DNA of 50,812 nt from Xanthomonas euvesicatoria pv. euvesicatoria (GCF_020880415.1 NZ_JAJIUJ010000021.1:1-50812); one strand, 5' to 3'. Shown: positions 7,400 through 18,407, numbered from the stretch's first letter. Notes: generated from the sequence alone by a model not told the origin. Numbers and translations are program-made.

Positions 7400-8509
7400 T
7401 CACCCGGCAACAGCCGGCGCATAGCGCAGACGCAGATCCTGCCCCAGCTGGCGCACATCCAGCAGCTGCAGTGCATGTCGCTGCGCCATCGTTTCGATGC
7501 CAAGGCCAGCGACCAGCGGCCTTGCGGTGTCGCCCAGCAACACCGGCGCCATGTAGACCAGCAGTTCGTCCACCAGTCCGGCCTGCAGCAGCGCACCGCT
7601 CAGCATGGCGCCGGCTTCCACGTGGACTTCGTTGATGCCGCGCTCGGCCAGCAGCGCCAGCACCGCCGCCAGATCGAAGCGTCCAGCTTGCAACGGCATC
7701 GCAAGGAACTGCGCATCGTCCAGCGAAGGTGCGGCCACATTTTCGCCATGCAGATACAGCGTTGGCGCATTGCCCTGACGAATGTTCCTGCACGCCAACG
7801 TCCGCAGCCCGGCATCGAGCACCACGCGCAGCGGCGGCACGACCGGCATGTCCTCGCCCAGCCGCACCGTCATGGATGGGTCGTCGGCCATCACCGTACC
7901 TGCACCGGTCAGGATCGCGCCAGCACGTGCGCGCCAGCGCTGCCCATCGGCACGCGCGTGACTTCCGGTGATCCATTTGGATTCACCGCTTGCCAGCGCC
8001 GTCCGTCCGTCCAGGCTGGTGCCGAGTTTGACCCGCAGCCACGGCCGCCCACGCTCCACCCGCGACAGAAATCCCTGGTTGAGCGTGCGCGCCTGCGCGT
8101 GCATCACGCCGCTCAGCACTTCGATCCCGGCCTCGCGCAGCAGCGCAAACCCGCCGCCATTGACCTGCGGAAACGGGTCGGCCATTGCTGCAACCACACG
8201 CGCAACGCCGGCATCGATCAAGGCCAGCGCACATGGCGGGGTACGCCCATAGTGCGCGCATGGCTCCAGCGTCACGTACGCGGTGGCACCGCGCGCCAAC
8301 TCACCCGCTGCACGCAGCGCGAAGACTTCGGCATGCGGGCCGCCGGCACGTTGATGAAAGCCCTCGCCCACGCAGACGCCATCGCGCACGATGACGCAGC
8401 CCACCATCGGATTGGGCCGGGTGGTGTAGGCGCCGCGCTCGGCCAGACGCAACGCCTGCGCCATCCAGCGATGGTCGTCGGCGCTGGCGGTCGTTGTGGC
8501 CTCACGCAT
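7400..8509 (-). CDS. ribD: Bifunctional riboflavin biosynthesis deaminase/reductase RibD
   Basis: 369 residues, normal length. The N-terminal deaminase domain (about 10-150) has the zinc motif H59-A-E61 and C84-x8-C93 (PCAHYGRTPPC). It deaminates the pyrimidine made by GTP cyclohydrolase II. The C-terminal reductase domain (about 155-369) has VKLGTSLDGRTA, WITG and the NADPH-binding GAGT and HVEAGA segments. The start overlaps the end of the GNAT gene by eight bases, so ribD is translated from the glyA-nrdR transcript and lies outside the FMN-riboswitch operon across the Ax21-like gene. Confidence 0.96.
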   Translation of the reverse strand: MREATTTASADDHRWMAQALRLAERGAYTTRPNPMVGCVIVRDGVCVGEGFHQRAGGPHAEVFALRAAGELARGATAYVTLEPCAHYGRTPPCALALIDAGVARVVAAMADPFPQVNGGGFALLREAGIEVLSGVMHAQARTLNQGFLSRVERGRPWLRVKLGTSLDGRTALASGESKWITGSHARADGQRWRARAGAILTGAGTVMADDPSMTVRLGEDMPVVPPLRVVLDAGLRTLACRNIRQGNAPTLYLHGENVAAPSLDDAQFLAMPLQAGRFDLAAVLALLAERGINEVHVEAGAMLSGALLQAGLVDELLVYMAPVLLGDTARPLVAGLGIETMAQRHALQLLDVRQLGQDLRLRYAPAVAG

Positions 8510-8990
8510 TGCGTTGCACTCCCGGCGTAATGCGCATCACCACGATCTGCATCGGGCCCAGCAGGAACCCGGTATGTATCTGCCATCCCAGGCGCTGGTA
8601 GAACGGCGCCAAGCCCGGCTGGCAATACAGGTATAGCAGCGGCACGCCCAGCTGCGCGGCGGCCTGCACACAGTGTGCGACCAACGCCTCGCCGATGCCC
8701 TGCCCGCGCGCCTGCGGCTGCACGTACAACGACGCCAACCACGGCGACCATTGCCGGATGCGTGCGTCGTCGTTTTCGAGCAGGCTCACCGAGCCCAGCC
8801 ACTGCGTTTGATCCAGCGCCACCCAGGTCGTGGGAATGACGCCATCGCGCGCATGGCTGCGCAGTTCGCTCAGCGCCTCATCGATGCTCCACTCCGGCAG
8901 CAGCGCGCCGAAGGCCTGTAGATGCGCTTGCGCAATCGCAGGCAGGTACTGCGGCGTTTGCGCAACGCAGGCGATGCGCATCGCGCTCAT
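8502..8990 (-). CDS. GNAT-family N-acetyltransferase
   Basis: 162 residues. The acetyl-CoA motif A is present as [17 protein letters not shown] (Q-x-x-G-x-G around residue 95), followed by the C-terminal YQRLGW element of GNAT enzymes. It should transfer an acetyl group from acetyl-CoA to an amine; the acceptor is unknown. The start overlaps the nrdR stop (ATGA) and the end overlaps ribD, so it sits inside a coupled set. An in-frame ATG three codons in is an alternative start. Confidence 0.85.
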
Positions 8991-9511
8991 CGCTTGCCAG
9001 GTTTGCCGGCGCGTTCCAATGCCGCTTCCAGCAGCGGCAGTTGTTCGCTGCCGACCGGCAGTTCGCGTTCGAGCTTTTCGATTTCCTCGCGGAAGTCGGC
9101 CACGTCCTGAAAGCTGCGATACACCGAGGCAAAACGCACATAGCCGACATGATCGAGCTTGCGCAGCTCCACCATCACGTATTCGCCTACCCGCAGCGAA
9201 CCCACTTCGCGCTCGCCGGACATGCGCAGCTGATGCACCACCGCGCGCACCGCCGCCTCGATCTGCTCTTCGGCCACCGGCCGCTTCTGCAGCGCGCGGT
9301 CGAAGCTGGTGCGCAGCTTGCGTGCATCGAACGCCTCGCGTCCACCATCGCTCTTGACCACGGTGGGCAGCTTAAGCTCGATCGTTTCCAACGTACTGAA
9401 CCGCTCGCCGCACGCCTCGCACTCGCGGCGCCGACGGATCGTCGTGCCGTCTTCGGACACCCGCGAATCGATCACCCGGGTATCGTTGTGCTGGCAGAAG
9501 GGGCAATGCAT
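8987..9511 (-). CDS. nrdR: Transcriptional repressor NrdR
   Basis: 174 residues from the ATG at 9511, which gives the conserved [17 protein letters not shown] start. An N-terminal zinc ribbon (CPFC at 3-6 and CEAC near 31-34) binds NrdR boxes. The rest is an ATP-cone domain that senses ATP/dATP to repress ribonucleotide reductase genes. The start codon shares one base with the stop of the upstream gene (TAATG), and the stop overlaps the GNAT start. nrdR near glyA and ribD is a common proteobacterial arrangement. Confidence 0.96.
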
Positions 9512-10023
9512 TAGGGGTGTCCTTCCATTCCAGGCTGCCAGGGAAACGCGAGCCGCCACTCCGTTCCTGCTGCCATCGCATTCCAGGCTGCGCCCAACCG
9601 CGTCAGCGGTACGAACAGATCCTCTTTTGGCGCAACGCCTTCAAGCTCCGGCGGCGTGACGCCACGCATGCTGCATGCCTGCGCCAGCCCGTAGTGGAAC
9701 ATGGCATCGTCGAACTGCCCGGACCACAGCTGCGATTGCAGCGCTTCGACCACAGACTCGGCCTGCCCGGCCTGCATCTGCCGTTGCGGATCGACATGCC
9801 GGTGCAGCTCCTTGCCGGCATAGTCGATGTCCGCCCCCTTGGCGACCAGGCCGATGAAGCCGTCACTCAGGCCAAGCCGGCTTTCCACCCACAGATGGAT
9901 CAGGTCATGCGGCAGGATGCCTTGTCGCGGCAGATCCACTTCGCAGTGCGAACCGTCGGCACGCACACAGGCAAGGCGGTCGTACTTCGACGCTGCGCCC
10001 AGCCTGCGTGCGATCACCTGCAT
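9511..10023 (-). CDS. Conserved hypothetical protein between glyA and nrdR
   Basis: 170 residues; I do not recognise a family. The N-terminal half ([23 protein letters not shown]) looks like a small beta sheet. It is followed by [16 protein letters not shown], where an HDLIH-like helix recurs. There is no signal peptide or membrane segment, so it is probably cytoplasmic. It lies 13 bases after glyA and touches nrdR, strongly suggesting co-transcription. Codon use resembles its neighbours and nothing suggests it is a pseudogene. Confidence 0.75.
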
Positions 10024-10036
10024 GACGTTGCGACGC

Positions 10037-11290
10037 TTAGCCGTAAACCGGATAGCGCTTGCACTGCGCGGTCACGGCATCGCGCACCTTCGCCAGCACG
10101 GCTTCGTCGGTTGGCGCGTCGAGCACGTCGGCGATCCAGTTGGCCAGGTCGATGCTGTCCTGTTCCTGGTAACCGCGCGTGGTGATCGCCGGGGTGCCCA
10201 GGCGCAGACCGGAAGTGACGAACGGCGAGCGCGGGTCGTTGGGGACCGAATTCTTGTTGACGGTGATGTGCGCCTTGCCAAGCGCAGCTTCGGCGTCCTT
10301 GCCGGAGACATCGCGACCGATCATGTCCACCAGCATCAGGTGGTTCTCGGTGCCGCCGGAGACGATCTTGTAGCCGCGCGCAATGAGGGTATTGGCCATC
10401 GCCTGGGCGTTCTTGACCACTTGTTGCTGATAGGTCTTGAACGCCGGCTCCAACGCCTCCTTGAACGCCACCGCCTTGGCCGCGATGACGTGCATCAGCG
10501 GGCCGCCCTGGATGCCGGGGAACACGATCGACTGCAGCTTTTTCTGCAGCTCTTCGCTGGCACCCTTGGCGACGATGATGCCGCCACGCGGGCCACGCAG
10601 TGTCTTGTGCGTGGTCGAAGTGACCACGTGCGCATGTTCCATCGGGCTGGGGTACACCCCGGCGGCGACCAGCCCGGCAATGTGCGCCATGTCCACGAAC
10701 AGATAGGCGCCGACGCTGTCGGCGATGGCGCGGAAGCGGGCCCAGTCGATCTTCTGCGAATACGCGGAGAAACCGGCCACCACCATCTTCGGCTTGTGCT
10801 CGGTCGCCAGGCGCTGGACCTCGTCGTAATCGATCAGGCCCTGCTCGTTGACGCCGTACTGCACCGCGTAGAACAGCTTGCCGGAGACGTTGACCTTTGC
10901 GCCGTGGGTCAGGTGGCCGCCATGTGCCAGGCTCATGCCCAGGATGGTGTCGCCCGGCTGCAGCAGCGCCAGATACACCGCCTGGTTGGCCTGGGAACCG
11001 CTGTGCGGCTGGACGTTCGCGTAATCGGCGCCAAACACCTGTTTGATGCGGTCGATCGCCAGTTGTTCGGCAATGTCGACGAACTCGCAGCCACCATAGT
11101 AGCGCTTGCCCGGATAGCCTTCGGCGTACTTGTTGGTCAGCTGGCTGCCCTGCGCTTCCATCACCAGCGGGCTGCAATAGTTTTCGCTGGCGATCAGCTC
11201 GACATGATCCTCCTGGCGGCCGGCTTCAGCAGCGATGGCCTTGGCCAGTTCGGGGTCGTAGGTTTCCAGTCGGACATCGCGCGAGAACAT
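10037..11290 (-). CDS. glyA: Serine hydroxymethyltransferase GlyA
   Basis: 417 residues from the ATG at 11290 ([19 protein letters not shown]), the standard length; the open frame upstream of it is not conserved-looking. This PLP enzyme converts serine and tetrahydrofolate to glycine and methylene-THF. Visible features: [24 protein letters not shown], the PLP-binding [13 protein letters not shown] with Lys229, and VDMAHIAGL. It is the first gene of the glyA-hypothetical-nrdR-GNAT-ribD series, linking methylene-THF supply to nucleotide and flavin genes. Confidence 0.97.
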   Translation of the reverse strand: MFSRDVRLETYDPELAKAIAAEAGRQEDHVELIASENYCSPLVMEAQGSQLTNKYAEGYPGKRYYGGCEFVDIAEQLAIDRIKQVFGADYANVQPHSGSQANQAVYLALLQPGDTILGMSLAHGGHLTHGAKVNVSGKLFYAVQYGVNEQGLIDYDEVQRLATEHKPKMVVAGFSAYSQKIDWARFRAIADSVGAYLFVDMAHIAGLVAAGVYPSPMEHAHVVTSTTHKTLRGPRGGIIVAKGASEELQKKLQSIVFPGIQGGPLMHVIAAKAVAFKEALEPAFKTYQQQVVKNAQAMANTLIARGYKIVSGGTENHLMLVDMIGRDVSGKDAEAALGKAHITVNKNSVPNDPRSPFVTSGLRLGTPAITTRGYQEQDSIDLANWIADVLDAPTDEAVLAKVRDAVTAQCKRYPVYG

Positions 11291-11487
11291 TCCAAGCTCC
11301 GGGGCAGCTATTGCCAGTAGGGTTGCCGATTGTAAGCCCCTGCCGCACGGGTGACCAATCGCGCAGCCCGTGCCGCCCGTGTGCCCGCACTGCGCACATG
11401 ACAAAGGCGCACCCGACGATGCGCCTTTGCGTGATGGCCGGCTCGATTGCCGGTCGCGGCCGGGGACGAACGGGCAGCCGCGCCGTG

Positions 11488-11985
11488 TTAGTTGTTGAGC
11501 ACCAGGTCGGCAATGATGCCGGTGGCGATGGCCACCAACAGCAGATTGCCGCGGTCGTCGCGCTGCCAGCGGTAGCCGTACGGCGGGCGGCGCAGGTCGT
11601 AGCGGTCGTAATCGTTCACCACATAGACCGGGCCGTGGTAGCGCTGGCCACGGGCCCAATACGGACGGGGCGGCGGGCCGGCGCGGTAGTACGCGGGGCG
11701 ATCGTAGACGTAGACGCGATTGCGGTCGTCGCGGCGGTCCTGGTAGCGGGCATCGCGGTAACCCTCACGATAGCCGTTGCTGTAGTAGCGGCGGTCCTGG
11801 CGCCACTCGCGACGGTCGTCACGGCGGGCGTCGCGCCAGTCTCTTCGATTATCGTGGCCATGGTGACGGTCATGGCCGCGGCGATCGTGGTCGCGGTCCC
11901 AATCCCCGGCGAACGCCGCAGGTGCGAAGGCACCGAGCGCCAGGATGGAGGAAAGCACAACGGTAACGATGCGTTTGCGGTTCAT
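11488..11985 (-). CDS. RcnB-like periplasmic protein, Asp/Arg/His-rich
   Basis: 165 residues. A signal peptide ([20 protein letters not shown], ending near AFAG) is followed by about 60 residues made mostly of D, R, H and Y. Then comes an RcnB-type domain ([31 protein letters not shown]) and a hydrophobic end, [10 protein letters not shown]. RcnB of E. coli is a periplasmic protein needed for nickel/cobalt homeostasis. Metal handling here is inferred from the family and the His/Asp-rich stretch. It stands alone; about 200 bases separate it from glyA. Confidence 0.75.
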   Translation of the reverse strand: MNRKRIVTVVLSSILALGAFAPAAFAGDWDRDHDRRGHDRHHGHDNRRDWRDARRDDRREWRQDRRYYSNGYREGYRDARYQDRRDDRNRVYVYDRPAYYRAGPPPRPYWARGQRYHGPVYVVNDYDRYDLRRPPYGYRWQRDDRGNLLLVAIATGIIADLVLNN

Positions 11986-12209
11986 GACAGTTCCTGTTCG
12001 CGGTGTCGTAATTTCATTAAGGGGCGGACCGCCTTAACGCATTCTTGCTGGAATCGATTACGAAAAAGCCTATTCAGGTCGAAAGTAAGGTGCGGTTTAG
12101 CTGCAAGGGTGCTGCCGCGGCTCAAGCCACTTGCCCGTATAATTGGCGCAACCCCTTTTCCGCTGCCTCCGGCCTCGGCCGGCGGGCTGCCTGCGTCCAC
12201 GGAGCCCCC

Positions 12210-13871
12210 ATGTCGCAATACATCTACACCATGAACCGCGTCAGCAAGGTGGTCCCGCCCAAGCGGCAGATCATCAAGGACATCTCGCTGAGCTTCTTCC
12301 CGGGCGCCAAGATCGGCCTGCTGGGCCTGAACGGCGCGGGCAAGTCCACCGTACTGAAGATCATGGCCGGCGTGGACACCGATTTCGAAGGCGAGGCACG
12401 CCCACAACCGGGCATCAAGGTCGGCTACCTGGCGCAGGAACCGCAGCTCAATCCCGAGCACACCGTGCGCGAGGCGGTGGAAGAAGGCGTGGGCGACGTG
12501 CTGCAGGCCCAGGCCGCGCTGGATGCGGTGTATCTGGCCTATGCCGAAGAAGGCGCCGATTTCGACGCGCTGGCCAAGGAGCAGGAGCGCCTGGAGGCGA
12601 TCCTGGCCGCCGCCGATGCGCATACGCTGGAAAACCAGCTGGACGTGGCGGCCGATGCGCTGCGCCTGCCGCCGTGGGACGCCATCGTCGGCAAGCTCTC
12701 CGGCGGCGAAAAGCGTCGCGTGGCGCTGTGCCGCCTGCTGCTGCAGAAGCCGGACATGCTGCTGCTCGACGAACCCACCAACCACCTGGACGCCGAGTCG
12801 GTGGAATGGCTGGAGCAGTTCCTGGCGCGCTATACCGGCACCGTGGTGGCGGTAACCCATGATCGCTACTTCCTCGACAACGCCGCCGAGTGGATCCTGG
12901 AACTGGACCGTGGCCGCGGCATTCCGTGGAAGGGCAACTACACCGACTGGCTGACCCAGAAGGACGAGCGCCTCAAGCAGGAAGACAACCAGGAAAAGTC
13001 CCGCCAGAAGGCGATCCAGAAGGAACTGGAATGGTCGCGCCAGAACGCCAAGGGCGGCCGCACCAAGGGCAAGGCACGTCTGGCCCGCCTGGAAGAGCTG
13101 CAATCGGTCGATTACCAGAAGCGCAACGAAACCAACGAGATCTTCATCCCGCCGGGCGAGCGCCTGGGCAACGCGGTGATGGAGTTCAAGAACGTGTCCA
13201 AGAAGTTCGGCGACCGCCTGTTGATCGACAACCTGTCGATGATCGTGCCACCGGGCGCCATCGTCGGCATCATCGGCCCCAACGGTGCCGGTAAGTCGAC
13301 CCTGTTCAAGATGATCACCGGCCAGGAAAAGCCGGACTCCGGCGAGATCGTGGTCGGACCGACCGTGCAGCTGTCGTACGTGGACCAGAGCCGCGACGCA
13401 CTGGAGGGCAACCACAACGTATTCCAGGAAATCGCCGGCGGCCTGGACATCCTCAACATCAACGGCATCGAAATCCAGTCGCGCGCCTACATCGGCCGCT
13501 TCAACTTCAAGGGCCAGGACCAGCAGAAGATGGTCGGTTCGCTGTCCGGTGGTGAGCGCGGTCGTCTGCACATGGCCAAGACCCTACTGCAGGGCGGTAA
13601 CGTGCTGCTGCTGGACGAACCGTCCAACGACCTGGACATCGAAACCCTGCGTGCGCTGGAAGATGCGTTGCTGGAATTCCCCGGCAACACCTTCGTGATT
13701 TCGCATGACCGCTGGTTCCTGGACCGTATCGCCACGCACATCCTGGCCTTCGAAGGCGATTCGCACGTGGAGTTCTTCCAGGGCAACTACCGCGAGTACG
13801 AAGAAGACAAGCGCCGCCGCATGGGCGACGACGCCGGCCCGAAGCGTTTGCGTTTCAAGGCCTTGAAGTAA
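12210..13871 (+). CDS. ettA: Energy-dependent translational throttle EttA (ABC-F ATPase)
   Basis: 553 residues from the ATG at 12210; the frame extends upstream, but MSQYIYTMNRVSKVVPPKRQ is the conserved EttA start. Two ABC ATPase domains: Walker A GLNGAGKST at 39-46 with LSGGEKRR and LLLLDEPTNHLD, then GPNGAGKST with LSGGERGR and LLLDEPSNDLD. The linker between them is charged, and an arm insert lies in domain 1. There are no membrane segments. ABC-F proteins of this type bind the ribosomal E site and gate entry into elongation according to the ATP/ADP ratio. It is monocistronic, with a strong terminator 20 bases after the stop. Confidence 0.95.
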   Translation: MSQYIYTMNRVSKVVPPKRQIIKDISLSFFPGAKIGLLGLNGAGKSTVLKIMAGVDTDFEGEARPQPGIKVGYLAQEPQLNPEHTVREAVEEGVGDVLQAQAALDAVYLAYAEEGADFDALAKEQERLEAILAAADAHTLENQLDVAADALRLPPWDAIVGKLSGGEKRRVALCRLLLQKPDMLLLDEPTNHLDAESVEWLEQFLARYTGTVVAVTHDRYFLDNAAEWILELDRGRGIPWKGNYTDWLTQKDERLKQEDNQEKSRQKAIQKELEWSRQNAKGGRTKGKARLARLEELQSVDYQKRNETNEIFIPPGERLGNAVMEFKNVSKKFGDRLLIDNLSMIVPPGAIVGIIGPNGAGKSTLFKMITGQEKPDSGEIVVGPTVQLSYVDQSRDALEGNHNVFQEIAGGLDILNINGIEIQSRAYIGRFNFKGQDQQKMVGSLSGGERGRLHMAKTLLQGGNVLLLDEPSNDLDIETLRALEDALLEFPGNTFVISHDRWFLDRIATHILAFEGDSHVEFFQGNYREYEEDKRRRMGDDAGPKRLRFKALK

Positions 13872-13890
13872 GTCGTCGGAGTTCCAAAGA

Positions 13891-13916
13891 AAAGGCGCCG
13901 AAAGGCGCCTTTTTTA
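13891..13916 (+). terminator. Rho-independent terminator after ettA
   Basis: AAAGGCGCC and GGCGCCTTT form a stem around a short A-rich loop, followed by a T-run, 20 bases past the ettA stop. Confidence 0.9.
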
Positions 13917-14049
13917 TCAGCGAACGGAGACTTGGCTGTTGGCTGCTGGCGCCGTCCACCTGCGCGTGTGGAGCTCCCTGCCCGCCCGTCGACGGGATGC
14001 TCACTTGCGCTGCACTACCGTCCCGGCGTCATCCATCTGAGCCTTGCAT

Positions 14050-14388
14050 ATGCCTGTCAGCTATTCGATCAGCCTGCCCGATCCCAAGCTCGCCCGTGGC
14101 AGCGCGCCCTCGGTGAGCTTCACCGCCAATGGCGCCGAGGCCTTTGCCGAGCAATTGCAGGCGGCTTTGCGCGATCCGGCGTGGTTCGACCGTTGGCGCC
14201 AGCTACAGACCGACCCCGACGAAGTGGATCCCAGCCTGGGCATCACCGACCCGGCAGCGACGGTCACCGGCAAGCAGCACAACCTGCGCATCGATCTGGT
14301 TGCAACGACAAGCATTCCCGGCGACCTGTTCAAACAGCGCATGCAGGCCCTGGCTGGCTCGCACTGGGAACTGCGCGACGTTCGCTGA
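14050..14388 (+). CDS. Small conserved hypothetical protein
   Basis: 112 residues from the ATG at 14050; a TTG two codons earlier is in frame. No family recognised. The protein begins MPVSYSISLPDPKLARG and contains a repeated-looking acidic middle (DPDEVDPSLGITDPAATVTG); there is no signal peptide or membrane segment. It has coding-like composition and converges on fghA. Confidence is moderate because only length and composition support it. Confidence 0.5.
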   Translation: MPVSYSISLPDPKLARGSAPSVSFTANGAEAFAEQLQAALRDPAWFDRWRQLQTDPDEVDPSLGITDPAATVTGKQHNLRIDLVATTSIPGDLFKQRMQALAGSHWELRDVR

Positions 14389-14555
14389 ACTGCACTCCGT
14401 CATGTGTCGGCGGCGCTGGCAGTGCCCAGTGCCGCCGATGGCAGAGCGGGCGAGTGACGCCACTCAGCCAAACGTGACGCCACGCACTGCGTCGGCGTGG
14501 CCCCCGCCCTCATCCACCGGACTGCATCTCCAACCGCATACGCCAACAGCGGCAC

Positions 14556-15386
14556 TCAACCACGCAAGGCCGCAGCATGATGCGCAATGTGCTCGCCAAT
14601 AAAGCTTGCGATGAAGTAGTAGCTGTGATCGTAGCCGGGCTGCAGCCGCACCGTCACCGGGTAGCCGGCGGACCTGGCTGCATCTTCGAACACTACGGTT
14701 TTCAGCTGGGTTTGCAGAAATTCATCGGCATCGCCCTGATCGATGAGCAGCGGCAACCGCTCCTGCGCGTCAGCAATCAATGCAGTGGCATCGTAGGCTT
14801 GCCAGGTCGTACGGTCGTTCCCCAGATACTGGCCAAATGCTTTCTCGCCCCACGGCACCTGGCTGGGCGCCACGATTGGCGAAAACGCCGACACGCTGCG
14901 ATAGCGGCCCGGATTCTTCAATGCGATGGTCAACGCGCCATGCCCACCCATCGAATGGCCACTGATCGCACGCGCACCGGTGGTGGCGAAGGTCGCTTCA
15001 ATCAACGCCGGTAATTCGTTCACCACGTAATCGTACATGCGGTAATGCGCCGCCCATGGCGCTTGCGTGGCATCGACGTAAAAGCCCGCGCCCTTGCCGA
15101 TGTCGTAACCGTCCGCATCGGCCACATCCTCGCCCCGTGGGCTGGTGTCGGGCGCAACCAGGATCACGCCATGCTCGGCCGCATAGCGCTGCGCGCCGGC
15201 CTTGCTGATGAAGTTCTGTTCGGTACAGGTCAAACCGCTCAGCCAGTACAGCACCGGCAACGGGCCGTCGGCGGCTTGCGGCGGCAGGTAGACGCCCACC
15301 TGCATGCTGCAGTTCAAGGTGTGCGACTGATGCCGATAGACATCCTGCCAGCCGCCGAAGCAGGCGCGGTGTTCGATACGTTCCAT
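14556..15386 (-). CDS. fghA: S-formylglutathione hydrolase
   Basis: 276 residues from the ATG at 15386 ([20 protein letters not shown]). It hydrolyses S-formylglutathione to formate and glutathione, the last step of glutathione-dependent formaldehyde detoxification. The nucleophile elbow is [28 protein letters not shown] is the family's oxyanion region; and the C-terminal [12 protein letters not shown] carries the catalytic His. It is the last gene of frmR-adhC-gfa-fghA, 58 bases after gfa. Confidence 0.95.
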   Translation of the reverse strand: MERIEHRACFGGWQDVYRHQSHTLNCSMQVGVYLPPQAADGPLPVLYWLSGLTCTEQNFISKAGAQRYAAEHGVILVAPDTSPRGEDVADADGYDIGKGAGFYVDATQAPWAAHYRMYDYVVNELPALIEATFATTGARAISGHSMGGHGALTIALKNPGRYRSVSAFSPIVAPSQVPWGEKAFGQYLGNDRTTWQAYDATALIADAQERLPLLIDQGDADEFLQTQLKTVVFEDAARSAGYPVTVRLQPGYDHSYYFIASFIGEHIAHHAAALRG

Positions 15387-15444
15387 GAGATTCCTTACGA
15401 AGAGAAAACCCTGCAGCCGGATCGCCGGCTGCAAGGTTGGACCA

Positions 15445-16020
15445 TCAATGCAACAGACCCTTTTTGCGTGCCACATGCGCCGACAGGGCATCCATCAATG
15501 CCGGGGAAAGGCAGTCGTAGGGCGGCAAGCCCAGTTCGGTCAGGCGCGTGCGTATGCCATCCATCTGCTCCGGCGGCGTACCGGTTTCGATGATCGACGA
15601 GACGAACGCGGCAAAGCCCGGTGCCGACCAGCCCTGTTGTTTCGACAACTCGGTGTGCACAAAATCCAGACCGTAGAATGCGTGGTCCTTGTTTTCGATC
15701 CGCCCATACAGATGCACGCCGCAACCGGTGCACGCATGGCGCTGGATCGTCGCGCCTTCGTCGACGATCTTCAGCTTTTCCGGGTGCGCGGTGACCTTGA
15801 CGTTGTCGCGCGGAACCACCGCCACCACCGAGAACTTCGCGCCATCGGGTTTCCAGCATTTACTGCAACCGCAAGCATGGTTATGCGCGGTCTGCGCAGA
15901 CACCTCGACGGTCACCTTGTCGCTGGCGCAGTGACATTCAAGCGTGCCGCCTTGAAAATCTTCTGCACCACCTCGCGCAACACCATCATCTACCGAAGGA
16001 TGAATCGACACGTTAGTCAT
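15445..16020 (-). CDS. gfa: S-(hydroxymethyl)glutathione synthase Gfa
   Basis: 191 residues from the ATG at 16020, the usual Gfa length. Zinc ligands are visible as ECHC, CGCSKC and CTGCGVH. The family condenses formaldehyde with glutathione to give the substrate of the next enzyme, although the reaction also proceeds spontaneously. It sits between adhC and fghA in the formaldehyde operon, 68 bases after adhC. The longer frame upstream overlaps adhC and is not used. Confidence 0.94.
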
Positions 16021-16088
16021 TACGCTCCTCCCGGAGTGTCGGGTACCACGTGCGCGGAAGCGGCCGCGCGCCGCTCCTGGCCGCCTGG

Positions 16089-17264
<1,176 letters not shown>

Positions 17265-17540
17265 TTATTTGAGGTAGGACCGGACCAGACCGAGCAGATC
17301 CTGCACCCGCTCGGCGCGTTGCGCATCGGATGCGGCGGCGTGCCCGAAATCTTCACGGATATGCGCTTCAAGCACCTGCGACATCAGCCCGTTCACGGCG
17401 CCCCGGATCGCGGCGATCTGCTGCAAGACCGGAGCGCAGTCCGCGCCCGCCTGCAGCGCCCGCTCCAGCGCGTCGCATTGCCCGCGCAGCCGGCGCACGC
17501 GTGCTAGCGCTCGCTTTTTCTCGTGCGGCGAATGCGGCAT
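17265..17540 (-). CDS. frmR: Formaldehyde-responsive repressor FrmR
   Basis: 91 residues from the ATG at 17540. All-helical CsoR/RcnR-family repressor (RALARVRRLRGQCDALERAL). Pro2, Cys35 and His60 are present; in E. coli FrmR, Pro2 and Cys35 are bridged by formaldehyde, which releases DNA. The metal-sensing pattern of RcnR is not obvious, so a formaldehyde sensor fits better. It is the first gene of its operon and directly downstream of a matching operator, so it should repress itself and adhC-gfa-fghA. Confidence 0.93.
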   Translation of the reverse strand: MPHSPHEKKRALARVRRLRGQCDALERALQAGADCAPVLQQIAAIRGAVNGLMSQVLEAHIREDFGHAAASDAQRAERVQDLLGLVRSYLK

Positions 17541-17555
17541 GGCAGCTCCAGCAAA

Positions 17556-17573
17556 ATACTGGGGGGCAGTATA
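17556..17573 (-). promoter_or_regulatory. FrmR/RcnR-type operator overlapping a -10 box
   Basis: The plus strand reads TACT-GGGGGG-C-AGTA at 17557-17571, the TACT-G6-N-AGTA form known for RcnR/FrmR operators, extended by one base on each side. On the minus strand the adjoining TATACT (17568-17573) makes a good -10 hexamer, so bound repressor would block RNA polymerase. The site is 16 bases before the frmR start codon. Confidence 0.85.
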
Positions 17574-17867
17574 TGGATTGTTTCGAAAAAAAGCTATGGC
17601 CAGCGGCCTGCCGACCGTGGTCTTGTCGAGCGCGATGACCGCCACGCCTTGGCACATGGCGCGATGCCCCAATGCCGCCGGTGGCACGGGGATTAAGAGC
17701 CCACCTGTTAGCCGCAGTGCAGCACGCACATTGCGCAGACGTGGCGACGCCTCGCACGTCGCAGGCGCCCCAGGCACCCAGCGCAAGGATGGTTGCGCGC
17801 CATTGCCGCAGCACCGGCCCCTTCGATCATCCCGACCGTTGCCGACCGCTGGGGTGGAGTCCCTGCC
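17574..17867. other. Gap upstream of the frmR promoter, no gene seen
   Basis: 294 bases between the frmR operator and the end of the lipoprotein gene. A run of seven T residues on the minus strand lies just upstream of the -10 box, where a -35 region would be. I find no convincing ORF, terminator or repeat. Confidence 0.5.
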
Positions 17868-18407
17868 TCAGCGCCGGGGCTGGAACGGCGGCGGCGGCGG
17901 AGCGAATCCTGCGGCATCCAGACATTGCGCCAGCAACTCGGGCGGCAGGTCCGGCGAAGGCGCCTGCGGGAACGGCGCTGCGCTGCCTTCGGCGGTCGCG
18001 CACGCCTGCAGCGCTGCGTCGAATTCGGAATCGTCTGGCGGCAGGCCAGGCGGTTCATCTGCGGCATCCGGTGCGTCGAATGGGTCGCTATCGAAGGGTG
18101 GCGGCGGTGGCGGTGCCACGCCCCTATGTACCAGGCAGCCGTCGCCGATTCCCCGATCCTGCCGCTGCGGCGCAGCGCGGTGCGCGACGTCGGCAGGCGG
18201 CGGCATTGGGATCACATCGTGTTCCGGCGCACAGGGCGGTAACGCATCGATGATTCCTGCACCCGGCGGTGGCGGTGGCGGTGGCTCGCGATGCGCGTAG
18301 GGCATAGGCGCATGGTGCCTAGCACCGCAGAAATTGGCACAACCTGCCAGGTTGAGCGCCGCGAGTATTGCAGTGGTAACGACAACGCGTGGTGGTGCAT
18401 GGACCAT
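17868..18407 (-). CDS. Proline-rich putative lipoprotein
   Basis: 179 residues from the ATG at 18407, which has AGGGAGA about 6 bases upstream. The N-terminus (MVHAPPRVVVTTAILAALNL) ends in a lipobox L-A-G-C with Cys23. The mature part is mostly Pro, Ala, Asp and Glu, with repeated PPPPPP tracts and few aromatic residues, so it is probably an extended, disordered periplasmic or surface protein. I do not recognise a family. The longer upstream frame was rejected because it buries the signal peptide. It lies between frmR and the glycosyltransferase with no coupling to either. Confidence 0.6.
   Translation of the reverse strand: MVHAPPRVVVTTAILAALNLAGCANFCGARHHAPMPYAHREPPPPPPPGAGIIDALPPCAPEHDVIPMPPPADVAHRAAPQRQDRGIGDGCLVHRGVAPPPPPPFDSDPFDAPDAADEPPGLPPDDSEFDAALQACATAEGSAAPFPQAPSPDLPPELLAQCLDAAGFAPPPPPFQPRR

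Noticed and set aside
9827..11320. A 497-codon plus-strand frame across glyA
   Set aside because: Antisense to glyA; composition and lack of motifs mark it as a shadow.
11982..13571. A 529-codon minus-strand frame inside ettA
   Set aside because: Antisense shadow of the ettA gene with no family match; ettA itself is unambiguous.
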